Below are positions 25,390 to 37,719 of a stretch of DNA of 64,000 nucleotides, in pieces. Positions within the stretch are counted from its first letter, which is position 1. Every line of letters starts with the position of its first letter. The notes under the pieces were generated by a model. It saw only the letters and a program-made list of their open reading frames with translations, was not told the DNA's origin and did no database searches. The DNA lies in the NCBI RefSeq assembly GCF_020080835.1, contig NC_058158.1:34862305-34926304 (forward strand), in the 5' to 3' direction. The position numbers and the translations under genes were made by a program. This stretch comes from Cotesia glomerata (lineage: Eukaryota > Arthropoda > Insecta > Hymenoptera > Braconidae).

Positions 25390-26440
25390 ATTTTTTTTTA
25401 ATTAAGATTATCTTGTACGATGAATACAATAAAACCAGAATAAATAATAAAAGCTGAGCGGTGGCTATTACTTAACTGTCCACAGACACAGACATAGAGG
25501 GAATAGAATTATTTAACTACAATCTATCGAATGATCGTGAAGTTGCTGTGAGTGGCAGAGCCGTGACATTGAGTGCTATTGTGTCTTTCTCATCGACATT
25601 AGCACAAACGCACTGTACTGCAGTCACAATCACAATTTTACATTACCAAGACAATTAGCGTCATAGCTAATTTCTGACCACTTGGTTTAGTCCATTAGTA
25701 CTACGTGTTGCATTACAGATAAACTTTGTAAATCTTCGTCGCGTGACGAGCTAGTATCTTCTATCCGCTCTCTACAGTTTCTGCTCTATTACTTCTATCT
25801 CACTTCCTCGCAATAGCTTATTCGCTTTTACTGATTCTTATTATTATATTACTGCTTCCGAATAGTTTATTTATTAGTCACTATCATCAATATCTTTTTA
25901 AATACACAGAAAAGAATAATTCTTCCCTCACATCAATTAAATAATGTATGTGATTTATTTTCGAGTAAAAAAGACTAAATTGAATAAAATATTTTTAAGT
26001 TGCAATTTTAATCAATAATTTTAGATTTTCTTATGAAAAAATAAATTTTATTACGATGGAATTAATTTTGAGAATTTTATTTGATAAAAATTTTATTTTA
26101 AATTAATTTTCTTAATTTTTTTTATTTAAAATTGTATTTTTTTTTAAACAAAATCTAACTTGAAACAAAAAAAAATTTTTGTAAAATTTAAATTATTTTA
26201 AAACAAAAAAATTGTAATTCTTAATAATTTCTATCCAAATTTAATTTTAATTTTATGTGATTAAATTTTTTTCATTTTTTGCTAAAATTGCTTCACTTAA
26301 TTAAAATTAAATTTGATTTAAATAATTCATCTTTATTAAATTAATTTTTATTATTTATTAGCTGTTATTAAAAAAAAAAATACAAGTTTTATGATAAATA
26401 TAATTATTAAAAAAAAAAAAAGTGATTACTACTAAAATTA
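25390..26440. other. No gene recognised
   Basis: 25430-25860 is moderately GC and unique; 25900-26440 is A/T homopolymer-rich. No exon, RNA gene or defined element is seen. Confidence 0.4.
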
Positions 26441-26449
26441 ATAGTATAT

Positions 26450-26563
26450 TGTGTGACTAGGGATGAAACAAAACGATTTCAGACCAGAGTGAAGTTGCCT
26501 GCCCGAGCGAAGCGAGGGCTGGCATCATTCGGTCTGAAATCGTGTTTCATCCCGCGTCACACA
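26450..26563. repeat. GC-rich-loop hairpin, 114 bp
   Basis: The arms TGTGTGACTAGGGATGAAAC and AACGATTTCAGACC pair with GGTCTGAAATCGT and TTTCATCCCGCGTCACACA. The inner loop itself folds through GCCCGAGCGAAGCGAGGGC. It is almost completely self-complementary and is strikingly GC-rich at its tip. It abuts the TIR element at 26574. Confidence 0.8.
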
Positions 26564-26573
26564 TTATATTTTT

Positions 26574-27012
26574 CATATAAGTTGCATTAAAAATGCTAGT
26601 TTCAATGTCTGGAGCCAACCAGAACTAGATAGTTTCAGACGAACAGCGAAAATACCATTTTATTATGAAACTTATAATAAAATAGAAAGTAATAGTTTAT
26701 TTTTTACCAAATATTATTCGTAAATTGACAAGTTTTCTTTTATCATTCTTATTTATGCTTAATAACAGAATTATAATATGTCAATACAGTTAACGGTTAG
26801 AATGACAATTATAAAGGTATAAAATAAACAAACAATTGATAGGATTGAAAATAAAGCTGCAACTTCACCTCGCGGACAGAAAATCGTCATTTTCTGTCCG
26901 CCGGAAAGAAATAATTGATACCTGCCCGGCACAGTCGCATTGGTCTGAAATTGTCTAGTTTCGGTTGGCTCAACAGGCATTGAAACTCACATTTTCAATG
27001 CAGGTTATATGA
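26574..27012. mobile_element. TIR element, ~440 bp, unassigned
   Basis: The left end CATATAAGTTGCATTAAAAA and the inverted right end TTTCAATGCAGGTTATATG form termini of about 40-70 bp that continue through GTTTCAATG ... AGCCAACC and AACTAGA. An inner perfect hairpin GCGGACAGAAAAT/ATTTTCTGTCCGC lies at 26872-26901. No transposase is seen. Confidence 0.65.
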
Positions 27013-27569
27013 AAAAAAATTTAATTTGTCTGACCAGGAGCGTACACCTACTACTTATTTGGCACTGATAATTCAACCAACCAAATCCACACTAATAATA
27101 CCTTTATAAAATCCCCAGGCAATTTGTTAAATTAAAAAAATTTGCATATGATTATTCAAAATGCATACAATAATTTATTTGTTCAAATGAATAGTCAGGC
27201 ATCTAGTCTGGTAATTTAAAAAATAAAAGAGAATTCAAAAATGAAAACTCTCTAAAAAACCTAAAAAGTGATATCAATAAAACGCTTGCGCAACAATATA
27301 TAAATTTGCGCAATTACTTTACCGAGATAATTAAAGAATAATATTATTTTATTATCTCTCGAGTTTCTCGATACCAATAGAAACCCATCTAAACCGCTAC
27401 GCGTGCATATAATCCTAGCGTGCAGTGGATTACGTATAATTGTACTTGTACGACCACAGATTGCCAGGAGCGGCCATAGCCATGTAATGACGATTGAGTT
27501 TCTCTGTGTACTAATTCTAATACCGCCCAATCCAGTTAATACACTATCAACATGTATATTAAATATTGA

Positions 27570-27582
27570 TAATAATAACAAC

Positions 27583-27645
<63 letters not shown>
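27570..27645. repeat. (AAT)n microsatellite
   Basis: About 20 uninterrupted AAT units with slightly imperfect edges. Open frames crossing it encode poly-Asn or poly-Tyr and are artefacts of the repeat. Confidence 0.95.
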
Positions 27646-27647
<2 letters not shown>

Positions 27648-27649
27648 TA

Positions 27650-29150
27650 ATCAAAATCAAGAAAAAGAAGAGTAAAAATAAATATGTTGACTGACCCAGG
27701 AGGATTTGTTAAAAAAATTAATAATTTTATTGTTAACTCATGAGCCATTATTAATAAGTAATATTAATGTACTTTTATATTTAAATATTATTTTATTTTA
27801 ATAGCAATGTTTATTTAGCAGACCACGGTCTAATGAGTAATGAGATTACGAATGCACGGATGAATGTTGAGTGGGCGATGCGATGGACGTGAATGTTTTA
27901 GTGTCGATGAGAATATCAAGCCAAGTTTAAATTGGAACAGGGTGGATTGGACACCTGGCAAGCTGACCTGGCTTCAACACTGATTTGTTCCTCCCCATTT
28001 TTCACTTCTCCTTTTTCGTTACCCTCTATTTCTCTTTCTCTTAAGCTCTGTTTTTTGTTCAGGCTATAATTGTCGACTATTTACATTGTTTATTCGATTC
28101 ATTTATTTATCAACTGTTTAATAATAAATAAAAATCACGATAATTATTAAAGGGTTTAATTTATTCGGTTCAGTAATTTATTCGAGGGTTTATAAATTAT
28201 CCAGGGATCTAAAATATATTTTTGTCAGACTGTTAAAAGTAGGAATTTTATTTTTTAAACAAAAAATCATTTTTAATTTATTAATAAATTATTTTTAAGT
28301 GAAAAAAATTTTTAAGATAAAAAATTTTGAACCAATATTTATTATAAAATTAAAAAAAATATTTTATTACAAATTTAATTGTCTCATAATTAATTTAAAA
28401 ATTAAAAAAAAATTTTTTTTAATAAAAACTAATTTTTTATCAAAGAAAAAAATTTATAATTTTTTATCAAAAGTAAATATTTTATTAATTAAAAATATCT
28501 CTGAAATTTTTTTTAAAGACAAAAAATTTGAAACAAAGCCCAAAATTTTCTTTACCATTTTTATTTCTAATTTTATTTTTTATTCACTAAAGCTTATTAT
28601 AAACAATTTCATAAATATTCTTGTAAGAATTAAAAAAAAAGTAGAAATTAATTAACAATTTTTTCAACCGATAATATCAATCAGCCTGACGTAGAATAAT
28701 AAAAAACGACATGGGGATCAAAGAGTAATAATACTATGCATAAATAGTAATAGTAATACGACGATTAAAAGGTGCAGGTGTGAGTCATGCGATTCTAGTT
28801 TCCAACAGAATAGAAGCAGAAACAGAAACAGAACTAAACTAAACGTGTACAGTATCAGAATAAGTATACGTCTAAGTACTATTATATACAGCGGTAGTAG
28901 TTACGGGTTTCCGGGTCGCTCGTCCACGAAAAACAAGGACACATTCTCGCGCTTGAAATTTCATATTATACTTCAATTTAACTCACGCGTACAGAATTCT
29001 AGTATTAGCAATACAATTGAGTTAAATTAATGCAGCTTAATTGAAATATTTATTCATTTAATTAAATCAGGTGAAAAGTCCAAATTCTTGTGTTAAATTT
29101 TATTTAATAAAGAAAATCATTTTTAACAGTTTTATCATTTTAATTTTAGT
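27650..29150. other. No gene recognised; partly A-homopolymer-rich
   Basis: 28260-28660 contains a 118-codon frame that is almost only Lys, Ile, Asn and Phe, as expected for 85% AT sequence, and it is not called. 28680-28990 is GC-richer but unassigned. Confidence 0.4.
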
Positions 29151-29220
29151 ATAAAAATTGAATAAAAAAATTTTTTGATTTAAGAATTTTTCATCTTAAT
29201 TTTTTTTTCAATTCATATTT

Positions 29221-29676
29221 CGGTGTTCTAATATAGCAAATTTTTTAACTCAATTTTAGATAATCTTCCATTTGTACGAAAAAACAATTAGTTTAAAATT
29301 TATAATCACTTTAAAAAACGACACTGAAAAAAAAAATTATCTTGACTTGAGAGAAAAATTCTTGAACCAAGAAAATAATTTTGAAGAGGGTAATTATCTT
29401 GAATCAAGACGAAAAATTCTTGAATCAAGTAAAATTTCTCTAAATCAAGAAAAATTTATTAGTCTAAGAATTTATCTACTCAAGTCAAGAAGATTAAGTT
29501 CTTCAAAATTATATACTAGATTCAAGAACATTTTTTTTTCTGTGTATTTAATGAGAGGTATAATGTTTTGGTTTAGATCATTCAAATAATTTATAATTAG
29601 ACTATTATTGCATCAAAATGTTAAAAAATCACCCTCCAAAAAATAAGGAGTTAGACCAATTAATAATTAGACCTTC
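29221..29676. mobile_element. Family G TIR element, copy 1, carrying a nested E element
   Basis: The G termini are inverted copies of TCGACGGTCTAATTAGCAAT. Here they read CGGTGTTCTAATATAGCAAA at the left and AATTAGACCTTCG at the right. The ~225-bp E element at 29321-29545 interrupts it; without that it is ~230 bp like the other two copies. G and its flanks are duplicated at 30096-30550. Confidence 0.65.
29321..29545. mobile_element. Family E palindromic MITE nested in G copy 1
   Basis: Starts ACACTGAAAAAAAAAATTATC and ends CATTTTTTTTTCTGTGT, with repeated CTTGAATCAAG-type palindromes. The parallel G copy at 30156 lacks it at the same place, which defines its limits. Confidence 0.75.
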
Positions 29677-29824
29677 GATTTAAAAAATGTATCCAATTTC
29701 CAGTCTAAAAAATAAAATAAATTCTATTTTATAATTAAAAAATAATTAAAATTGACGCTAAAAAATTTGTCACCTAATTAAATTAATTAATAAAACATAT
29801 TTTTTATTTTTATGCGCATTATTA

Positions 29825-30095
29825 CACTGATAGAAGGATTTATTTATAGTCCAAAATATTTGTTAATATTTAACAAATCATTTATTAGAGACCACTTTTT
29901 AGTCCTTGACAAATATTTCTTAGTATTTAAAAATATTTATTAATATTTAATAAATGAATATCAGATTTATTAAATACAAACAAATCATTTTAAATACTAA
30001 GAAATATTTATTTAATAATAAAAATTGGTCTCTAATAAATGATTTGTCAAATATTAACAAATATTATTAAATATAAACAAATCCATCTATCAGTG
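29825..30095. mobile_element. Family A palindromic MITE, full length 271 bp
   Basis: CACTGATAGAAGGATTTATT at the left, and its mirror ending CCATCTATCAGTG at the right. The two ~135-bp arms are near complements through TTATTAGAGACC and its partner. It sits exactly at the junction between the two copies of a direct duplication containing G. The left flank is TA and the right flank is AA, so one target base has changed. Confidence 0.85.
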
Positions 30096-30550
30096 AATTG
30101 AATAATATTTTTGATTCAAGAATTTTTCATCTTAATTTTTTTTCAGTTCATATTTCGACGTTTTAATTAGCAAATTGTCCAACTCAATTTTAAAGAATCT
30201 TCCATTTGTACAAAAAAACAATTAGTTAAAAATTTTTTATCACTTTAAAAATATCTTTAATATTTAATATCTAATAGAGGTATAATGATTTGGTTTAGAT
30301 TATTCAAATAATTTATAATTAGACTATTACTGCTTAAAAATGTTAAAAAATTACCCTCTAAAAAATAAGGAGTTAGATCAATTGATAATTAGACCGATTT
30401 AAAAAATGTATCCAATTTCCAGTTTAAAAAATAAAATAAATTCTATTTTATAATTAAAAAATAATTAAAATTGACGCTAAAAAATTTTCACCTAATTTAA
30501 TTAATTAATAAAACTTATATTTTGTATTTTTGATATTTTGGAGCGCATTA
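30096..30550. repeat. Direct duplication of the 29155-29824 segment, containing G copy 2
   Basis: Homology with the upstream copy starts at AATTGAATAA and continues through G (30156-30396), ATGTATCCAATTTCCAGT, AAATTGACGCTAAAAAATTT and a GCGCATTA end. The G termini here are CGACGTTTTAATTAGCAAAT and TAATTAGACCG. This copy lacks the E insertion and therefore preserves its empty site. Confidence 0.75.
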
Positions 30551-30559
30551 CTGTACTGA

Positions 30560-32180
30560 CACCATTATATTACACCATTACCCCTAACAGCTTGATATTA
30601 TTATTATATTAAATTAGCTGCATTTTGCGATTAGTGATTCTCTATGTACAATGTACTAAGTAATACGTAAAATGTACAATGTAGTGTAGATAGGAGCGCT
30701 CAGCTCACACTCAGCCCACACCAACAATATTTATACTCACATGCTAACACATACACTGATACTCTATACACTTAATACTAATATACATATGCAAAGTAGT
30801 GTAGCAACTACACTAGCCAGTTACGCAACCCAGCCATCCCGATTTATTTTCGTCATAGAAAAACCAGTGCAGCGCCCGAGAAACGCCTGCTCCGTGCTCT
30901 CATATACTGTCCCCCTTTTTTATTTTTCTTTTATTTACTCTCGTGTCGTAACTTAATGCTAAATTTAAATAAATAACACTGATTCAATTTTTAGTTTAAG
31001 GGACACTAATTAACCTTAGTCTATTACATTGAGAATTAGGCTCTAGATTTTTGTTATTATTATTGCTATTAAGTCTTATTAACACTGCATTTACACTCGA
31101 GTAATTTTATAAAATTGAATTCGGTAATTGTTAAATATTATTTGTTAGAATTTTTTATTTACGCGGCATTTATATCATTTAAAACGCGCTTATATTATAA
31201 ACATAATTATTATTCATGTACCGTCATTGACGCAACGCATTCATCAAATATGCGGCCTCGTAATTTCTAAAACGCTTCATGCAAACTACTGAATTATCTA
31301 TTATATGTTGTGGATATATGATGGAATAAAATCTAATGAAATTCAATAGAATGGATTTTGTTGTTTTTTTATTGATATGATACCAAGTAGCAGATGACTG
31401 TTGGATGTTTTATTTTTATTACTGGATACTACAAATAGAAATTTAATAAATCTATAAGATAAATAGATTATCTTTTAATTTATTTGATAAATTATTAAAA
31501 ATAAATTATTCAAAAAAAATTCATTCAAATGTGGAAAACTTTTAAAATAAATTTTTTACAGTAATTTATTTTTTATAAATTATAAATTTTATTAAATTAA
31601 AATCAAAATATTTACATTGAAAAAATTTTTTTGTAGAAAATTTAGTTTTTTTTATTTTTAAGCAATTTACAATAATAAAACTTACAATCTATTAAATATA
31701 CATGTAATTAGAATTTTTAATACAATATTTTAATAAAAAGTGGTAAAATATATTTTTAAAATAATTTCATTCAAAAGAATTTTGATTTAAAAGATTTAAT
31801 TTTTACATTAAAAATATTACAATTTAAAAAAATTTTCTCTTTCTAGTATCAAGTAATAAATTATATAGATTTCTTTGAATTAAAGATATAAAAAAAATAA
31901 TTTTCAACGAAAAGTAATTAAAGATTTTATTTTTAAAATTTATAAAAAATTGTCATAATACTAAAATTAGCCGACATTTTTAATTTTTTATCCAATAATT
32001 AGAACAAAAACATATTTTTTTTTAAATTGCACTTAAAGTTATTAAAGTTTTTTACAAATTAAATTTTTTTTTTCAATTTTTTTAATAAAAAAAATTCTAA
32101 AAATTTTTAGATATCGGCTAACTTAATTTTTATAAAATTGTCAACTCTTTTCTTTCACTTTAAAAACATTAAATTCTACT
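30560..32180. other. No gene recognised
   Basis: 30650-30960 is GC-richer and unique with a 71-codon frame that has no recognisable domain. 31000-32180 is AT-rich without a defined repeat. Confidence 0.4.
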
Positions 32181-32183
32181 TGT

Positions 32184-32442
32184 ACAATTGAGGAGCTAAT
32201 TTTCAAAAGGGTATTTTTTTATATTTTAAAAAAAGAAGTTTTTTGAACTTTTAAATATTAATTACTTCGAGAATTATAAAGATTTCTAAATGAAAATCGA
32301 ATTGTAGTTTTATAACCGATAGCACTTTATAGCTAAATTAAAAGAAATTCAATAAAAATATTTACACCTGAAAATAATCAGTTTTCTGTCTCGATTAATA
32401 AAAAATGAAAAGATACCCTTTAGAAATTCAACTCCTCAATTA
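32184..32442. mobile_element. TIR element N, ~259 bp
   Basis: The left end CAATTGAGGAGCTAATTTTC...AAAGGGTAT and the right end ATACCCTTTAGAAATTCAAC...TCCTCAATTA are inverted copies over ~40 bp with a few mismatches. No coding capacity and no second copy are seen in the window. Confidence 0.6.
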
Positions 32443-32752
32443 CAAAATATCAAAACTTTGCCAATAATTTATTTCCACGATAAATAACATGTCCAAAATT
32501 TCTATTATTGCGTTTTTAGTTAAATAAATCATAAGCATTAAACATAAAATAAAAAATGCATCTGCTACTTGTGATCCCATCAATAACAAATTTTGACGCG
32601 CGACTTTCCAAAAACTCGGTCTCTTTCTTACCGACTGTGCGTGAAAGATTTGTTAAATGCGTGCAATATCCAAAAGTATGAGCAAATCAGTAGCCTCGAC
32701 ACGTGAGATCGTTTTCGATCATGCAATTTCTGATGATGCTCCCTTATGCGCG

Positions 32753-32789
32753 TATATATAGAAATGAAAATGTACCAGGACCGTCAGTC
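32753..32789 (+). promoter_or_regulatory. Candidate RNA polymerase II core promoter (TATA box plus initiator)
   Basis: TATATATA at 32753-32760 stands 32-33 bp upstream of the A in the arthropod initiator TCAGTC at 32784-32789 (A at 32786). This is the classic spacing. The sequence after it (CGATCTGTATCGCGTCCGCG...) is GC-richer than the surroundings, as expected of a 5' leader, and a possible first donor GTAAGG lies at 32927. It points along the + strand inside the last RPB8 intron. It may be a nested gene or the distant start of the gene whose coding exon is at 63055; neither link can be shown here. Confidence 0.6.
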
Positions 32790-33370
32790 GATCTGTATCG
32801 CGTCCGCGACTCAACTGGTTACTCGCCTCGTACTCGATAGAAATAATTCAATTAAATTGTTATAATTATACTATAATCAGTTAATAGTAATCACTCTATT
32901 GAGATGTTTAATTGCGAGCTCCACGTGTAAGGACAGTAAAACTAAAAAAAAATAGTAAATAAAAAAAAAAAAAAACTAAAAGCGGTAATTGTATTAATTA
33001 TCATCATTCGAAAAGTACTGTTTTGTGTAAATTGAATAGTTTAGTTGTTTGATAGTCACTCAGTTTGAAACTTGGCACAAGTATTTTCACATAAGCCAAC
33101 TTAACTAGGATTGTGTAATAACGTCTTGTCGTGGTCGTCGTTTGGCCTCGCACGCGCCACGGCTCTGCTCAGTAAACTTTATTCTACTTGCCCGTTCGCG
33201 ATCGCCACCTCTACAGTCATACACCATTATTATTATTGTTATTATTATTTAACATACATACAGACAAACTTAGCACGTAACACACCAACACATGAAAAAC
33301 GATCGTCTCCCCGGGATCTCGCTACTACAACTCGCGTTCTCACTTACGCTCATCTAGTATTCCTCTAGTC
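32790..33370 (+). other. Possible 5' leader region downstream of the candidate promoter
   Basis: GC-richer patches at 32786-32840 and 33105-33370 follow the promoter. An 85-codon + strand frame at 33111-33368 lacks a known domain. CACGTG at 32922-32927 overlaps a possible splice donor. No coding call is made. Confidence 0.35.
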
Positions 33371-33589
33371 GTCAACCAAGAGCTAGCTGCAGCTCACTGT
33401 CACTTTATTTCCATTAAAATTTATTAAAAACACATTTATTTATTATCTGACGATTTTTAAAGCTAATTGGTTTTTTTATTTACAACTTAGTTTGGTTTTA
33501 CACGTGCGTTTTTATAAGTGTTGATTCAGTTTATTATTTTTGAATTATTAATAAATTAATTCGATTTTTCAATTTATAATTTTTTTAAT

Positions 33590-33930
33590 TTATTAAATAT
33601 TTTATCTTAAAAAAAAATTAGAAAAATTTGTCATAAAAATTATTAATTTTTTTACTAAAAAAAAATTGGACAGTTTTTTAAAATAATTTATTTTAAAAAA
33701 ATAAAAAATTACTATTTTTTTTTACTAAAAAAAAAATTGAACAGTTTTTTAAAATAATTACCTAAAAAAATTATTGTTTTTTTTTACTAAAAAAAATTGA
33801 ACAGTTTTTTAAAATAATTTATCTAAAAAAATTAGAAAATTTTGTAAGAACATAAAAAATTAGTTTTTTTTATAAAAAAAAATTATTGTTTTTTTTTATT
33901 AAAAAAAAAAAAAAAAATTTGCACGGTTTT
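33590..33930. repeat. AT-rich tandem repeat, ~60-70 bp period, four to five units
   Basis: The block ACTAAAAAAAAATTG(G/A)ACAG followed by TTTTTTAAAATAATTTA recurs at about 33653, 33725 and 33787, with a worn copy near 33900. Homopolymer lengths vary. Confidence 0.6.
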
Positions 33931-33939
33931 GTTAATAAA

Positions 33940-36900
33940 TTCTTTAGTCAAAAAAATCGTTAGATATTTTTAATCTCATAGAAAACTTTTCACAAAAATA
34001 AATTAAAAAAAAAGAAAAAAAAAATAATAGGAGTGAGTGAGAACTAAACTCGTTGTGCAGTGGGTCAGTTTTTAAATAACCGATCGGGAAATAATGAGTT
34101 TATCGTTTGTTACTGATCGCAACAATAAAAAAAAGTACCGAGTGGATGTAGAATGTAGATTAAGAAAGAGGGGAGTAGAGAAAAAGAAAAATAAAAAGAA
34201 AAGCTTTAGTACAGTACTATTATTAGTGCACTCGCGATCGTGCCAATGGTGTTAGAATCGTTTGTTATTTTCTCGCTAATTAACGTCAATTACCTAGTAC
34301 TTAATTATTGTGACTGCCTTACAACTTAAACTAAAACTAAAACTTAAAAGTTTAAAGTTAAAATCTCGAGTAATTTTTGATACTTATCAACAAATAAACA
34401 GATCGCGGTTTTTTACCAAGTGCTTTCCGTAAAATTAACACGAGCCAGTGAGCCGTTTCGTAATGAAGTAATTAGAAAAAAGAAAATATGCATTAGCGTC
34501 AATTGAGTACGAGGTTAGACCGTGGGAGTGGTCGACCGGAAGTTTACTCGTTCTCTTCGGTGACAGAATAAACACCGGGCAAACACCAAACTTACTAACG
34601 AATAAATAAATAAATTAGTTGGTAATTAAAATAATAATTATTAAGGGAGGGAAGAAAAGTGTCGAGTGAAAGAGAAAGAGAAATAGAATAGTGGCAGTTG
34701 GGGCTCGTGCCAGATGCGCGTTTACACGGGCCCTGAATACTGTAAATGCACTATCTGGTACGACATCTCTTCTGTCATTGTCACCAAATTGTCAACCTGT
34801 TATTATTGTACCGGCTCCACTGGCGATCTGACAACTTCCTTATCCTTAAATCTCCTAAATACTCTTTTTTATAGTTTATTATTATTATTATAATTATTTT
34901 ATAATTTAGAATTTATTATTAAATTATTAAATTTACTAATAAATTTATTTAGAATTTATTATTAAATTTATTATCTTTAATAAATTTATTATTATTATTT
35001 TATTGTAATTATTGTTGTTATCATTGTCATTATTTAATGTTTTTATTTCTTAGCTTTAACTTTAGAAAGGACAAACCATGTCCTTGCCACACCCTTCAAT
35101 ACACTCTGTTCATATTTATCTTCTTACTCTGTATTTTGTATTCTGTAATTCATTAAGATATTGAGGTCATGTTTTATTATTGTTTTTGTTTTCATTACAT
35201 TGTATACTTTTATTGTTATTAAACTATTTTTAATAAATTACTTTTATATTATTGTTTACTGTAGTTACTTTTTATTTATTACTATTAAAATAAAAACAGC
35301 GGACACTTTTTTTTATTAAAAAAATTTTATTTGAGAAGAATATTATTTAATTCAAATTTTACAACTTAATATTAATTAATTTATAATTAAAAAAATTTTT
35401 TAGACATTTAAATAATTAGAAAAATTAAATGGATTATAAAAAAATTTTTAGAAATTTAAATAATTAGAAAAATTGAATGGGTTATAATTAATATAAAAAA
35501 ATTATTTTAATTAAAAATTTTTGTCTGCTATTTTTGGTAATTAATTTTTAAGGTTTATAATTGCAGATTTAAGAAGAAATTTTGGAGAAGAAAGAAAATA
35601 ATTGTAATATATTTTAAATAAAAATTTAAGAATTTTAATTGTGATTTAAATCATTCATTTCACCTGCGCCTTTCATTGTTTTATTTTTAGATTAATTAAT
35701 TACTCAATTAATTATAAAAAAATTTTCTAAGAGAATTTTTATTTTTTTTTAATTTAGTTTTTAAAATAATTAAAAATTTATTTAATTTTTTAAATAAATT
35801 ATCAGATGTCTCGTTTAATTATAATTTAAAATAAATAAAATGTAAATATTTACCCCGAATAAAATTGAATAAATAAAAGATAATCTCATCAAAAAAGCGT
35901 TTCATTTTCACAAATTTATTCACCCCATTTTCACCCTTCACAATTAATTTTAATTTACAATTTATAATTAATATTAATAAAAGCAGCAATTATTTTTAAG
36001 TTTTAAATATTTTGTAGAAATATTGGTAGCTAAATAAAGGTGAAGGTGTAAGGACAAGCGGAATACAAGATACTTAAAATGTAGCAAGAGAAAAAAAAAG
36101 TAATAAATTGATAGTCCGAATAGAATTGAATGCAGAATAAATATATATAATCTATAAATTATAAATAGCTTAGCACTGAAAGCCAAAATAAAATGATAGA
36201 GCTGCCAATAAAAATTGTGAGAGCTTTGAGGTTAATGGGGAGTAACTAAATAAAGCTTAGCTGAATAGAAATCTGCCGCGGACAAGCATCGGGCTTTTAC
36301 TTTTAAACTTTGTAATTTGTAATATAAAAAATAAGAATTGTAGAATAAAGTTGAAGAGGACGAAGGAAGATGTCGCTGAAGAAGCCGTCGAGAATGGACG
36401 ATAACCTTGTAGATGATTATGATGAGCTGGAAGAGCTTCTTTGGGGTTTTCTTAACAGACAGGCAGATAGATAACATAAGGGTGGATTTAGCTGATAAAT
36501 AAGGCGACTGGCGTGTTGGCAGTGTGGTTAGCTGGTTGTGTTTTGCCTTCAAACACGACCGCTATCGACACTGCAGTTACGACGGTCGCAATAATCCATC
36601 AGGATCCCGTCATCCTCGTAATTTCTTCAGCCTTCAACTTCTGCTATTTATTTAAGTCGGGTACTTATTTGCTGGATTTACACCAACGGATTTTATTCTT
36701 AATTAAATTTAATATCAATATCAATTCATTCTTTGCATTATCAAATCTTGTAATCATTAAATATGTCCATCGTCACTTCATCTTCATTTAGCATCCAATA
36801 GGCTACATTTATTATTTATTTTTAATTTTATTAAAAATTAGTTATAATTTTGTGTATTTTTAAGAAGATAATTTTTAGTAAAAATATAGCTTGATATATA
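33940..36900. other. No gene recognised
   Basis: Mixed sequence with GC-richer patches at 34440-34800 and 36240-36620 and long A/T-rich parts between. A short direct repeat around AATTAGAAAAATT(A/G)AATGG occurs near 35410-35480. Short frames on both strands at 35974-36791 show no family resemblance. Confidence 0.4.
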
Positions 36901-37096
36901 AAATATATATTAATACACGGAAAAAAGTAAACTGTAATAAATAATAGTCGATTTATAATAATTAATGATCAACTGGAAAAAATTATCATTTCAAACAGTA
37001 AAATCGTGATTTTAACAATCACTTTATAATATTTATCATTTAAATGCTACAATTTATTATTTACACGGAAGAAAATACTATTTCAAACAGTAATAT

Positions 37097-37626
37097 CCCG
37101 CTTGGAAAAGGTTTATATGTTTCAAAATATATGATTAAATATATTGATATTATAATGTGATATATGGAACGATATATAAAATCATATCTATAATTTTGCC
37201 ACAATGATATAAAAAAATATATTGTAAATAAATATATCATTTTCATGTATAAACCATATATTCATCAATATATTTGCTTCATGTATGCACGATCCATACG
37301 TGTATCGGTATAACTTTTTATATAATGATACCTTATACTTAAAATAATATATCGATAAATATATGGTGTCACATATATTCTTCATATATTGTACATGATA
37401 TATTATATATGGTTTTTATGTATTTGGTAATATAGCAGATGATATATACTAAACAATATATGGATCACCATATATTAATGAATATATTATTTAAAATACA
37501 TGCTTCCATCTATAGAATAAAGTTATACTTTTCAATATAGACAATTTTGCCGCCATATATTCATCACTTATATGCAATATATTGTATAATATATTTTTAA
37601 CGATATATAGTATTTTCATGCGGGAT
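37097..37626. mobile_element. Insertion J, ~530 bp, AT-rich with CCCGC/GCGGG ends
   Basis: It interrupts family C between AGTAATAT and TCGCTGTG. The uninterrupted C copy at 46691 reads AGTAATATTCACTATGTG. The ends are CCCGCTTGGAAAA and TTTTCATGCGGG, followed by a repeated AT. The interior is a dense series of ATATATGG / CCATATAT-type palindromes. No coding potential is seen. Confidence 0.7.
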
Positions 37627-37719
37627 TCGCTGTGTCAAAGTCGGAAATGTTAAAGTATAATAATTAAGAATTTTAACTTTGATATTTATCATTTCGTACC
37701 TAAAAAATGATCGCATGAT

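Noticed and set aside
27403..27748. Frames with poly-Asn and poly-Tyr on opposite strands
   Set aside because: Both come from the (AAT)n microsatellite.
28299..28655. 118-codon Lys/Ile/Phe-rich frame
   Set aside because: Expected by chance in ~85% AT sequence; residues are only those encoded by A/T codons.
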